64,000 bases of DNA from Lampris incognitus (Eukaryota > Chordata > Actinopteri > Lampriformes > Lampridae), in contig NC_079219.1 in the NCBI RefSeq assembly GCF_029633865.1, positions 57,655,569 through 57,719,568 of the forward strand. The letters run 5' to 3'. Shown piece by piece: positions 12,221 to 23,900 of the stretch (positions within the stretch are counted from its first letter, which is position 1; each line of letters opens with the position of its first letter). The position numbers were made by a program, and so were the translations under genes. Under the pieces are notes generated by a model. The model was not told the origin of the DNA and did no database searches. It saw only the letters and a list, made by a program, of their open reading frames with translations.

Positions 12221-12694
12221 TTATGAACGCTGCAGGGTCAGGAGAAAGTTGTTCAGCCGTTTCCTCCGCAGTTCTCTGCTGCGAACCTCCTCTTCCCCTC
12301 GCCTGGCTTCCTCTCCTTCCACCTCTTTTTGTCTATTCTGGGTTTCGGTGAACTGCGGTGAACAAGTATGCAGAGCTGAATGCCGTTGCAGATTTCCGAC
12401 GCGTGTGCACATTTGAACAGGCGAAAGAATAAACCTTTTTCCATTGGAAGAAAAAAAAGAAAAAGAAGAAGTTGGCATTTTCAGGGGCCGTTTCAATACT
12501 GCACTCACGTGGGGGCTGGCAGTGAGCGGGCTGGAGGTGTCTCGAGTCTGGTAGCGGGGGTCACCGTGGATGACCGTCTCCTCCACCCCCGCCGGCTGAT
12601 CTGAGGGTCAAAGTTAGGCGGTATATGTCAGCGACGGCGGTGCCGGAGAGACGGGATCAAAAACGGCGTGACTTCGGGTGGAATCCAAGCGCTC

Positions 12695-12729
<35 letters not shown>

Positions 12730-15700
12730 CCTTATCCCCCCCCCCCTTTCCTATCTATGATTAGCCAGCGACTGCATGATGGAAAGTGTGGCTTTATTGT
12801 TAATGCTGAAAGCTGATTCCTGCAGGGCCTCTTGGACACCAGTCACTGAGGACAGAAAAGGGGAAACATTTCTGCAGGGAAAAATCCGGTGGTTGGAAAA
12901 CCACTTGGTTTGAACCACTGAGTAAAATATGGAGGGACAAGCCAAGTATGAGACACACACACACACACACACACTAATATACGAGACACAGCGAACAGAC
13001 ATTCATATGCAAGTACAGCACATAAAACTAAAGACACAACGGAGTCCAGCAACACACACACACACACACACACACACCTACAGAAGCAAAAACTAACACA
13101 CACACTTGCTTCATGGACCTGACTTGATGCGGCTGTCGTCCCCATCGGCTCCGTCACAGGACAGTTGTTGTGCGTCCCTCTCTTCTCTCTCGGCCTCCCT
13201 CCGTCTGCCCCTCTCCCTCTCTATCCTCAGCCGGATCTGTCGGTCTCTCACCAGCTCCCAGTTCCTCATTAGGAACACGTGGTGCGTCACCACAAAGCTC
13301 CTGGACGGCAGATAAGAGACACACACCGGCAATTAGCGGCGACGTCGGCCGGAGCACCGGTCCGGCGGCCGGGCCGAACGCGTCGGTGTCCTGTGTTTTC
13401 ACGGTGTTTGGGGTTTTGCCGCCGTACCTCTCGCTGCCGGTCAAAGGCTCCATGTCCAAGTGAGGAAAAAGGCTGGCGATGTCACCGGAGCACTCCTCCT
13501 GAAAAGAACCAGATGGCCCGAGTTGGAACCCGTGTTTCACAGTTTACGACCGGGACGGAGCATCTTTCTGCTCGACCTACGGAAACTCACCCATGTCTGC
13601 TGTGTGGCGGCGTGCTTCTCCTTCAGTCGGCCTGCGGGGGGGGGGGGGGGGGAGAGAGAGAGAGAGAGAGAACGACGGGGGAGACGGGGAGTCGGGTCAA
13701 CTTTGGTCTATACGGCCATTAGAAACACGGAGCGTGCTCCGCAAAACCGCCAAAAACAGGACAACACAGTAAGGACACGGATGAAAGACATGAAGTCGAG
13801 GTTCGGCGCCAGTTAAGTCCACAAGACACGCCGGTGAGCCAAAACATTATGACCACCTGCCTAATGTGCTGCTCTGTGTGCCACCGAGACAGCGCTGACC
13901 CACTGAGGCACGGACGCCACAAGACCCCTGAAGGTGTCCTGTGGTATCGGGCCACCAAAACATCAGCAAGCAGATCCTCCGAGTCCGGTAAGCTGCGAGG
14001 GGATCGGACTTGTCAGTCCAGCGGGTCCCACGGATGCTCAATCAGATTGAGATCTGGAGAATTTGGAGGCCGGGGCAACGCCTCGAACACTTCATCCTGA
14101 AATATGTGTGTAGTGCAGAGGGGGGGGGGGGGCGGGATTATCCTGCGGAAAGAGGCCACTGCCGTCAGGGAATACCGTTGCCATGACGGGGTGTACGTGG
14201 TCTGCCACGATGTTCGTGGAGCTGGCACGTGTCAAGTTGACGTCCGCACGAACGGCCGGACCCGGGGTTTCCCAGCAGAGCATCGCGCTGCCTCCACCGG
14301 CTCGTCGGTTTTCCCACAGTGCACCCCGGTGCCATCACTTCCCCCAGGTAAATGGCGCACATGGTACACGGCCATCCGTGTGATCCGAAAGAAAACGGGA
14401 CTCATGGGACCAGGCGACCTCCTCCCACTGCTCCAAGGTCCAGCTCCCGACGCTCATTTAGCCGTTGCAGGCTCTTTCCACAATGGACGGGGGTCATCAT
14501 GGGCTACGCGGCGCCATACACAGCAGGGTGCGGGGAAGCCGGATGTGGGTATGTGTCCCGGTCGCTGCACTAGCGCCTCCTCTGGTCGGTTGGGGGCGCC
14601 TGTTCAGGGGAGAGGGGGAACTGGGGGGGAATAGCGTGATCCTCCCACGCGCTACGTCCCCCTGGTGAAACTCCTCACTGTCAGGTGAAAAGAAGCGGCT
14701 GGTGACTCCACACGTATGGGAGGAGACGTGCGGTAGTCTGCAGCCCTCCCCGGATCGGCGACCGGGACGGCTCGGAAGAGTGGGGTAATCGACCGAGTAC
14801 AATTGGGGAGAACATTTTAAAAAAAAAGAGAAAAAACAATCATTAAAATACTGCATGATTTGTGCCACAGTGGACCGTCTGTCAGTTCAAACCAGGTGAT
14901 GGGATAGCCTTCGTTCGATAGCCTCGGGCGTCCAACACCCTGTCACCAGTTTGTGGTTTGTCCCTCCTTGGACCTACTTACCACTGCTGACTGGGAGCGC
15001 CCCACAAGCCTTGCCCTTTCAGAGATGCTTCTGACCCAGTCGTCTTCTGGCCCAGTCGTCTTCTGGCCCAGTCGTCTTCTGACCCAGTCGTCTTCTGGCC
15101 CAGTCGTCTTCTGACCCAGTCGTCTTCTGACCCAGTCGTCTTCTGACCCAGTCGTCTTCTGGCCCAGTCGTCTTCTGACCCAGTCGTCTTCTGACCCAGT
15201 CGTCTTCTGGCCCAGTCGTCTTCTGACCCAGTCGTCTTCTGGCCCAGTCGTCTTCTGACCCAGTCGTCTTCTGGCCCAGTCGTCTTCTGGCCCAATCGTC
15301 TTCTGGCCCAGTCGTCTTCTGACCCAGTCGTCTTCTGACCCAGTCGTCTTCTGGCCCAGTCGTCTTCTGACCCAGTCGTCTTCTGGCCCAGTCGTCTTCT
15401 GACCCAGTCGTCTTCTGGCCCAGTCGTCTTCCGACCCAGTCGTCTGGTCACAGCAACTTGGCCCTTGCCAAAAATGCCCAGGTCTTTACTCCCTGCCCAC
15501 CCTCAAGGCTCAGCCTTTTCGGTTTTTTACCGATGTTCACCGAGAAATACCCAGATTTTCAAACTCATCTTCCCCCGGATTTTACGTTTCCACGGATCCA
15601 AAAGTTGTTCCTGTTCGCGTGACGTTGTGCAACGGTGTCCTCTTGGGGCGAAATTCGGCGTGCCGGATGGCTTTGAAAAAGAAAAAACCGAAAACGCTGA

Positions 15701-17881
15701 GCCTTGCCCATCCTGCATCCAACACGTGGACTACCAGAAAGTGCGCTAATCTACCCAGACCCTGACATGTGCACTTGTCTGGAGATGATCCACGTTATTC
15801 GGTTCACCCCCCCCCCGCGAGTGGTCATAATGTTTTGGCCCATCGGTGTATGTCGAGACACGGCGAACGACTGAAAGCAGCCGTGAGTGAGTGACGGAAA
15901 GAGAGAGAGAGCGAGAGGGAGCTAGACAGAGGCAGAGACACCGAGAAATGGATGGGGACCTATGAACCAAACCGGTGTGTCTCACATCTCCTGTGCCGGT
16001 TACTCACAGTAGTGCCGCTTCCTCTTCAGAGGTACAGCCGGCTGCCTGTGAAGCTGTAACAAAACATCTGGTCAACATCCTGGTTTAAACATGTACATCG
16101 TATATTCATGACACGCGGCTGATTTTCATTTTGAACACCGTTATCTCCTCCCAGGAGACCTCGGCCGGGCTTTCCCCCCCCCCCCCCCCCCTAAGCAAGA
16201 ACAACGGTCATGTCACTGAAGCCGTCACAGGTGTTTGCTAGACTTCTCACACTGCCACTTCCTGATGCGTGTGTGCCTCGTGGCGGGGCAATACCTGGTT
16301 GTTCCTCCAGAGCCATAAAACATCGTAGGGCAACTGGAAATCAATGCGCTTCAGCCTCAGGTATTTCCCTTTTGGAGACATAAAGAGAGGCTTCGTTAAT
16401 TTGTCCCGTTAGGGAGCAGCTGGGGCGCCACGTGGGATGCCCGCATGTACATACGGCCGGCGACGGCATGTTCTCGTATGCTCACCGACGTGGATGGGAG
16501 CGGGCAAAAGGCTGTAGTCATGCTCTCCCGGCGTGTACTCCACACTCTCCCTCTCTCTGCTGACCGGCTGGATTTGGGAAGGGGGACTGGAAAAACCAGA
16601 CGACCGCACTTACAGGATGGACAGAAACCTCAGCCGCAGAGGAACATCGGGTTGTACCTAATATTTCTGTTATGCGGTGCCCGCAGCCTAATTAAACTCA
16701 CTCAGTAGTCTTGTAATCGTCAGAGTAGAGACCGGCTCTCAGGAACTTCTTCCCGGGAGGGCTGTCAGCTCTCTCCTTCCGCTGGACGGCGGCTGTTTGG
16801 GACGGTGCCTGGTCGAACTCTGACTGACCAAAACAATCGAAGGGGGCGTCGTCGCTCTCTGGCTTATCTTCACTGAAACTAAAGGGAAAGAAAAAGGAAA
16901 AAGATAGAATGACAGGGAGAGAAAAAGAGAAAGAGAGAAAAGGCACTGGCTTAGCACACAGTGCTGAAAACCGTGTGTTAATATAGAGGTGCTGTGCTGC
17001 TGGACTGTATTTCCAATGCAAGTCACCCAGTTCAGGTGGCTGATGCGACAGACGGGGGGGAAGCGTTCGGTCTTTACCTCTGATGACAGGGGGAACTACT
17101 TCGCCTCCTCTTCTGTCCCTTCTTTCTCTTGGCGTGCCCCGCCAACTCAGTCACCTGCCACACCGCGTCGCCGCCGTCCCTCTCTCTCCCCCCGGCTCTC
17201 TCCTCTCTCCTCCCTGCCGCTCCCCTCCCGTCTCGGCCGCCGTGGATGTGCCCCGGCAGGATGCTGGGTAAGGACAGCGGCGGGGTGGCGGAGGAGTGAA
17301 GGGCGGAGGACATCGGCGAAGGCAGTGGGTGCTTCCTGGGCCGGCCCGGCCCTCTCTTCTTCTGCAAAGCCGCACCATCTGGTACTGGCACGCTTTTCGG
17401 CTGCCCCTGGCCTCGGGAGTCACCTTGTAAACCTACAGTCAGAAGAAATGGAAGCGTGTTTGTGCGGGTGTGTGCGTGGGGTGGGGGTGGGGGTGAGGGT
17501 GGGGTGGGGGTAGGGCAGAGAGGAAATGAGACAGATGTGGATCAGTAATTGAGCCAGCAGGAGGTGTGAGGTTGCGAGGCCACTCTCGGCTGAGTCATGT
17601 GGACGGTCTGCAGATTAGGTGAGTCACAATATTTCCTCTGACCAGATCACTTTCTGGGAAAAGCATTAAGGAGTGATTTATGCACACACGCACACACGCA
17701 CACACACACACACACACAAACCAAATGGAAAATGAACACAAATACAACACTGCAAGCATACCTCGGCAATGTGCAAATGCACTAAATCATGCACACATGC
17801 ATGTGCACGCTCTTTTTAGACATTCGTCGATGCAGTCTATCGAGCAACATCTCAAGAGACGGAAAAAAATGGAGGAGGGGG

Positions 17882-17930
<49 letters not shown>

Positions 17931-20900
17931 GGGAGGATAAAGTATGCATGAGTGTGGCAAGTTGCTGAGACGTCTTACTCACAAAACACGTGTTCGGCTA
18001 AACGATACACCGATGCCAAACATATTCCAGCCCTTTCAAACATGTGTTCTCCTATCCCTTCATCTACAAACCCCGCCCCCCCCGAATCCTTCACTACTCC
18101 TCCACCGATCCCTCCTCCTGAGGTCAGCTCCCTCCTTTTGTTCCGTTCTCCACAGTCCCTGACAACACTGACCACTCTTTCCTTATTGGATTTTTCCAAG
18201 TCAAACAGGCCGTGTTGGCCGGGCGGAGACAGCGAGGCAGAGGCAGGCTTTAAATAGCTGCTCTGGTGGTTAACTAATGACCGTGTTCACTGGGTAGCCC
18301 CGGGCTGCAGTAGTGTGCGGTTTTCTACAGACCAGGAAGATTTCAAAGATTTTCTGGCAGATTCCCATCGAGATGCTGCCCGCCTGCTGGCCTGCCCGCT
18401 GCAACGCTTTCAGAAAGAATCCGAGAGAGAGAGAGAGAGAGAGAGAGAGCGGTTGCTGAGCGGTTGTGCATTTTTGTGTGTGTGTGTGTGTGTGGGGTGT
18501 GGGGGGTGGGGGGTGGGGGTGGAGGGTGGGTGTCAATGTGTCAGACACGTCCCCCTGCTCGGCGGAGGGAGTCTGAAATCGGCTATAAAAAGAACAGAGT
18601 CTGATTTCCTCTCAAAAAAGACCCCCCCCCCCCCCCGGTCTTTGATGTTGCAGCTCAGCAACACCTGAGGAGAAGTGGCGCCGCCGCCGCCGCCGCTATA
18701 TCGGGCACGCCGTCGCTATCACCGTCTTGTCTCCGCGCTGCGAAAATCTGAAAAATACGTCACAGCCGGCGAGTGAAAAGCGGCTCTTGGCACGGTCCCC
18801 CGTTCGCTCTGCTGAAAATGTCACAATTTTGTTGCCGTTTTTATCCATCACGTGCACATCTCGGTAAGTCATCTAATGTGACGGCGTCTAACCACCTCGG
18901 TGGATCTCCACATCATCTGAGTAGTTCATCTAATGTAACGGCGTCTAACCACCTCGGTGGATCTCCACATCATCTGAGTAGGTCATCTAATGTAACGGCG
19001 TCTAACCACCTCGGTGGATCTCTACATCATCTGAGTAGTTCATCTAATGTAACGGCATCTAACCACCTCGGTGGATCTCCACATCATCTGAGTAGGTCAT
19101 CTAATGTAACGGCGTCTAACCACCTCGGTGGATCTCCACATCATCTGAGTAGTTCATCTAATGTAACGGCGTCTAACCACCTCGGTGGATCTCTACACCA
19201 TCTGAGTAGTTCATCTAATGTGACGGCGTCTAACCACCTCGGTGGATCTCCACATCATCTGAGTAGTTCATCTAATGTGACGGCGTCTAACCACCTCGGT
19301 GGATCTCCACATCATCTGAGTAGTTCATCTAATGTAACGGCGTCTAACCACCTCGGTGGATCTCCACATCATCTGAGTAGTTCATCTAATGTAACGGCGT
19401 CTAACCACCTCGGTGGATCTCCACATCATCTGAGTAGTTCATCTAATGTAACGCCGTCTAACCACCTCGGTGGATCTCCACATCATCTGAGTAGGTCATC
19501 TAATGTAACACCATCTAACCACCTCGGTGGATCTCCACATCATCTGAGTAGGTCATCTAATGTGACGGCGTCTAACCACCTCGGTGGATCTCCACATCAT
19601 CTGAGTAGGTCATCTAATGTAACGGCATCTAACCACCTCGGTGGATCTCCACATCATCTGAGTAGTTCATCTAATGTAACGGCGTCTAACCACCTCGGTG
19701 GATCTCCACATCATCTGAGTAGTTCATCTAATGTGACGCCATCTAACCACCTCGGTGGATCTCCACATCATCTGAGTAGGTCATCTAATGTAACGGCGTC
19801 TAACCACCTCGGTGGATCTCCACATCATCTGAGTAGTTCATGTAACGGCATCTAACCACCTCAGTGGATCTCCACATCATCTGAGTAGTTCATCTAATGT
19901 AACGGCATCTAACCACCTCAGTGGATCTCCACATCATCTGAGTAGTTCATCTAATGTAACGGCGTCTAACCACCTCGGTGGATCTCCACATCATCTGAGT
20001 AGGTCATCTAATGTAACGGCATCTAACCACCTCGGTGGATCTCCACATCATCTGAGTAGTTCATCTAATGTAACGGCGTCTAACCACCTCGGTGGATCTC
20101 CACATCATCTGAGTAGTTCATCTAATGTAACGGCGTCTAACCACCTCGGTGGATCTCTACATCATCTGAGTAGTTCATCTAATGTAACTGCATCTAACCA
20201 CCTCGGTGGATCTCCACGTCATCTGAGTAGTTCATCTAATGTGACGGCGTCTAACCACCTCGGTGGATCTCCACATCATCTGAGCAGTTCATCTAATGTA
20301 ACGGCATCTAACCACCTCGGTGGATCTCCACATCATCTGAGCAGTTCATCTAATGTAACGGCGTCTAACCACCTCGGTGGATCTCCACATCATCTGAGTA
20401 GTTCATCTAATGCAACGGCGTCTAACCACCTCGGTGGATCTCCACATCATCTGAGTAGTTCATCTAATGTAACGCCGTCTAACCACCTCGGTGGATCTCC
20501 ACATCATCTGAGTAGTTCATCTAATGTAACGGCATCTAACCACCTCGGTGGATCTCCACACCATCTGAGTAGTTCATCTAATGTAACGGCGTCTAACCAC
20601 CTCGGTGGATCTCCACATCATCTGAGTAGTTCATCTAATGTAACGGCGTCTAACCACCTCGGTGGATCTCCACATCATCTGAGTAGTTCATCTAATGTAA
20701 CGGCGTCTAACCACCTCAGTGGATCTCCACATCATCTGAGTAGTTCATCTAATGTGACGGCGTCTAACCACCTCGGTGGATCTCCACACCATCTGAGCAG
20801 TTCATCTAATGTGACGGCGCCTAACCACCTCGGTGGATCTCCACATCATCTGAGCAGTTCATCTAATGTGACGGCGCCTAACCACCTCGGTGGATCTCCA

Positions 20901-23900
20901 CATCATCTGAGTAGTTCATCTAATGTGACGGCGTCTAACCACCTCGGTGGATCTCCACATCATCTGAGTAGTTCATCTAATGTGACGGCGTCTAACCACC
21001 TCGGTGGATCTCCACATCATCTGAGCAGTTCATCTAATGTGACGGCGCCTAACCACCTCGGTGGATCTCCACACCATCTGAGTAGGTCATCTAATGTAAC
21101 GCCATCTAACCACCTCAGTGGATCTCCACATCATCTGAGTAGTTCATCTAATGTAACGGCGTCTAACCACCTAAGTGGATCTCTACATCATCTGAGTAGT
21201 TCATCTAATGTAACGGCGTCTAACCACCTCGGTGGATCTCCACATCATCTGAGTAGTTCATCTAATGTAACGCCATCTAACCACCTCAGTGGATCTCCAC
21301 ACCATCTGAGTAGTTCATCTAATGTAACGGCGCCTAACCACCTCGGTGGATCTCCACATCATCTGAGTAGTTCATCTAATGTAACGCCATCTAACCACCT
21401 CGGTGGATCTCCACATCATCTGAGTAGTTCATCTAATGTAACGGCGTCTAACCACCTCGGTGGATCTCCACATCATCTGAGTAGTTCATCTAATGTAACG
21501 GCATCTAACCACCTCGGTGGATCTCCACATCATCTGAGTAGTTCATCTAATGTAACGGCGTCTAACCACCTCAGTGGATCTCCACATCATCTGAGTAGTT
21601 CATCTAATGTGACGGCGTCTAACCACCTCGGTGGATCTCCACACCATCTGAGCAGTTCATCTAATGTGACGGCGCCTAACCACCTCGGTGGATCTCCACA
21701 CCATCTGAGTAGGTCATCTAATGTAACGCCATCTAACCACCTCAGTGGATCTCCACACCATCTGAGTAGTTCATCTAATGTAACGGCATCTAACCACCTC
21801 AGTGGATCTCCACATCATCTGAGTAGTTCATCTAATGTAACGGCGTCTAACCACCTCAGTGGATCTCTACATCATCTGAGTAGTTCATCTAATGTAACGC
21901 CATCTAACCACCTCGGTGGATCTCCACATCATCTGAGTAGTTCATCTAATGTAACGGCGTCTAACCACCTCGGTGGATCTCCACATCATCTGAGTAGTTC
22001 ATCTAATGTAACGCCATCTAACCACCTCGGTGGATCTCCACATCATCTGAGTAGTTCATCTAATGTAACGCCATCTAACCACCTCGGTGGATCTCCACAT
22101 CATCTGAGTAGTTCATCTAATGTAACGGCATCTAACCACCTCGGTGGATCTCCACACCATCTCGACCATCCAGAAAGACAGACACCTTTTTTTGCAGATG
22201 AAATGGGACAAATTCAAACGACCCACAGAAAGATAATCCCGCAAGCCGTTGTATATGAGATTGTAAAGTTAAATATAAAGGTGGCAGGGCGTCCGGGTGG
22301 CGCGGCGGTCTATTCCGTTGCCTACCAACACAGGGATCACCAGTTCAAATCCCAGTGTTTCCTCTGGCTTAGTCAGGCATCTCTACAGACACAACTGGCC
22401 GTCTCTGCGGGTGGGAAGCCGGATGTGGGTATGTGTCCTGGTCGCTGCATCAGCCCCTTCTCTGGTCGGTCGGGGCGCCTGTTCGAGAGGGGGGAGGGGG
22501 GGGGACTGGGGGGAATAGCGCGATCCTCCCACGCGCCACGTCCCCCTGGCGAAGCGCCTCACTGTCGGGTGAAAAGAAGCGGCTCACGACTCCACATGTA
22601 TGGGAGGAGGCATGTGGTAGTCTGCAGCCCTCCCCGGATTGGCAGAGGGGGCGGAGCAGCTACCGGGACGGCTCGGAAGAGCGGGGTGATCGGCCAAGTA
22701 GAACTGGGGAGAAAAGGGGGGGAGGGGGGGAATCCAAAAAAATAAAAGGTGGTACGGGTCTTTTTTCCCCACCCGTATTCCTTTCTGCAAAAAAATGCCC
22801 AGATTGTAAGACTTAAAGACCACCAGTCAAGCCGATGATCTAGTTGGTCTACCTGGGTGGTGGTGGTGGGGGGGGGTTAATAACTCAGACCAGATCAGGA
22901 AGACACTGCTGGGAGTAGAAAAAGCATTCAGGTAGCAATCTGTGCAAGGCGCTTAGTCCTGGTGAGTTTTTCTAGGACATCATATTCGCTTGTTGCACAG
23001 TGCAGGTCCATTCTCGCCCCTTAGCCATCTGAGGTTCTACAACCAAGCACGGCCACACAGAATCCAAACTCCAGGGTATACATGTAGTTATCACTAACGG
23101 CAAAACGACGGCCTGAAACTCTTACAGGACTTGCTTTTATAAACAGCGTCTTGACTATTCCGTTACACAGCCTGTTATCCTTGACATTTTTTATTTCTCC
23201 CCAACTGTACCCGGCCAATTACCCCACCCTTCCGAGCCGTCCCGGTCGCTGCTCCACCCCCTCCTCCGATACATGTGGCGTCGCCAGCCGCTTCTTTTCA
23301 CCTGACAGTAAGCAGTTTCACCAGGGGGGGACATAGCGTGTGGGAGGATCACGCTATTCCCCCCAGTCCACCCCCCGAACAGGCGCCCCCAACCAACCAG
23401 AGGAGGCGCTAGTGCAGCGACCAGGACACATACCCACATCCGGCTCCCCACCCGCAGACACGGCCAAGTGTGTCCTTGACTTCTTGACGAGTCAGAAAAG
23501 TGGACGACGTGTTTGCTGGTCTAGTTGTTCCCTAACCTGCTAGCATATACAGCTAGCATATACAGCTAGCATATACAGCTAGGCTACTGGCATTAATCTG
23601 CTTCTTCTTCTTCTTCTTTCGGCTTGTTCCCTGTTTCCCAGGGGTCGTCCCGGCAGAGCTGACGGCTCCCGTTGGTACGCTGTGAGGGCACAGCGCCAAC
23701 GGCGGCCTCGTCAAGCCGCATAATGATTTGGCAAAACGTTACGTCGGATGCCCTCCCCGACACAACCACCGACCCTGTGCACGGGGGCACAGGCGAAGCG
23801 CTGGGTGCCGTCCCAGTATTCCCATGCCTGTTGGCCATTAACTGCAGCACCTTTAAGATACGCTGTCGGAGCTGGCGCCACACTTGCCCTCCAATGGGTC

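Larger units (their letters stand above)
13829..15852 (-). mobile_element. Decayed Tc1-like transposon with nested insertions
   Basis: The ends are inverted copies of GCCAAAACATTATGACCAC, at 13841 onward and inverted near 15822-15842. Reading on minus, a Tc1/mariner transposase relic runs from about 15480 to 13990: a degenerate N-terminal helix-turn-helix region and a C-terminal catalytic-domain remnant with [15 protein letters not shown], the usual SPDLNPIEH-W motif. It is non-functional: a SINE fragment (14530-14818), a small inverted-repeat element (15504-15706) and a 17-bp tandem array (15027-15440) interrupt it. It occupies the ash1l intron where the SET exons should be. Confidence 0.85.

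Noticed and set aside
14978-15451. 157-codon repetitive minus-strand frame
   Set aside because: Product of the 17-bp array in Tc1; three units make 51 bp and keep the frame open.
18300-18420. Possible ash1l exon ([12 protein letters not shown] against human LKAKKLQRQARTG)
   Set aside because: Short chance similarity, no convincing splice sites, and phases already match without it.
18863-22175. CRISPR array
   Set aside because: Head-to-tail units with no unique spacers, in a vertebrate genome.
22287-22370. tRNA gene
   Set aside because: A and B boxes are present, but they are SINE heads followed by a shared non-tRNA body in all copies.
20241-22745. Open frame of 834 codons, Ser/His/Asn-rich
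   Set aside because: It is the 57-bp minisatellite running into a SINE; no known domain, no splice structure, and antisense to ash1l. Kept only as a finding to test.
23593-23883. 96-codon minus-strand frame
   Set aside because: Its DNA shares the end sequences of the RTE-type LINE; treated as repeat.
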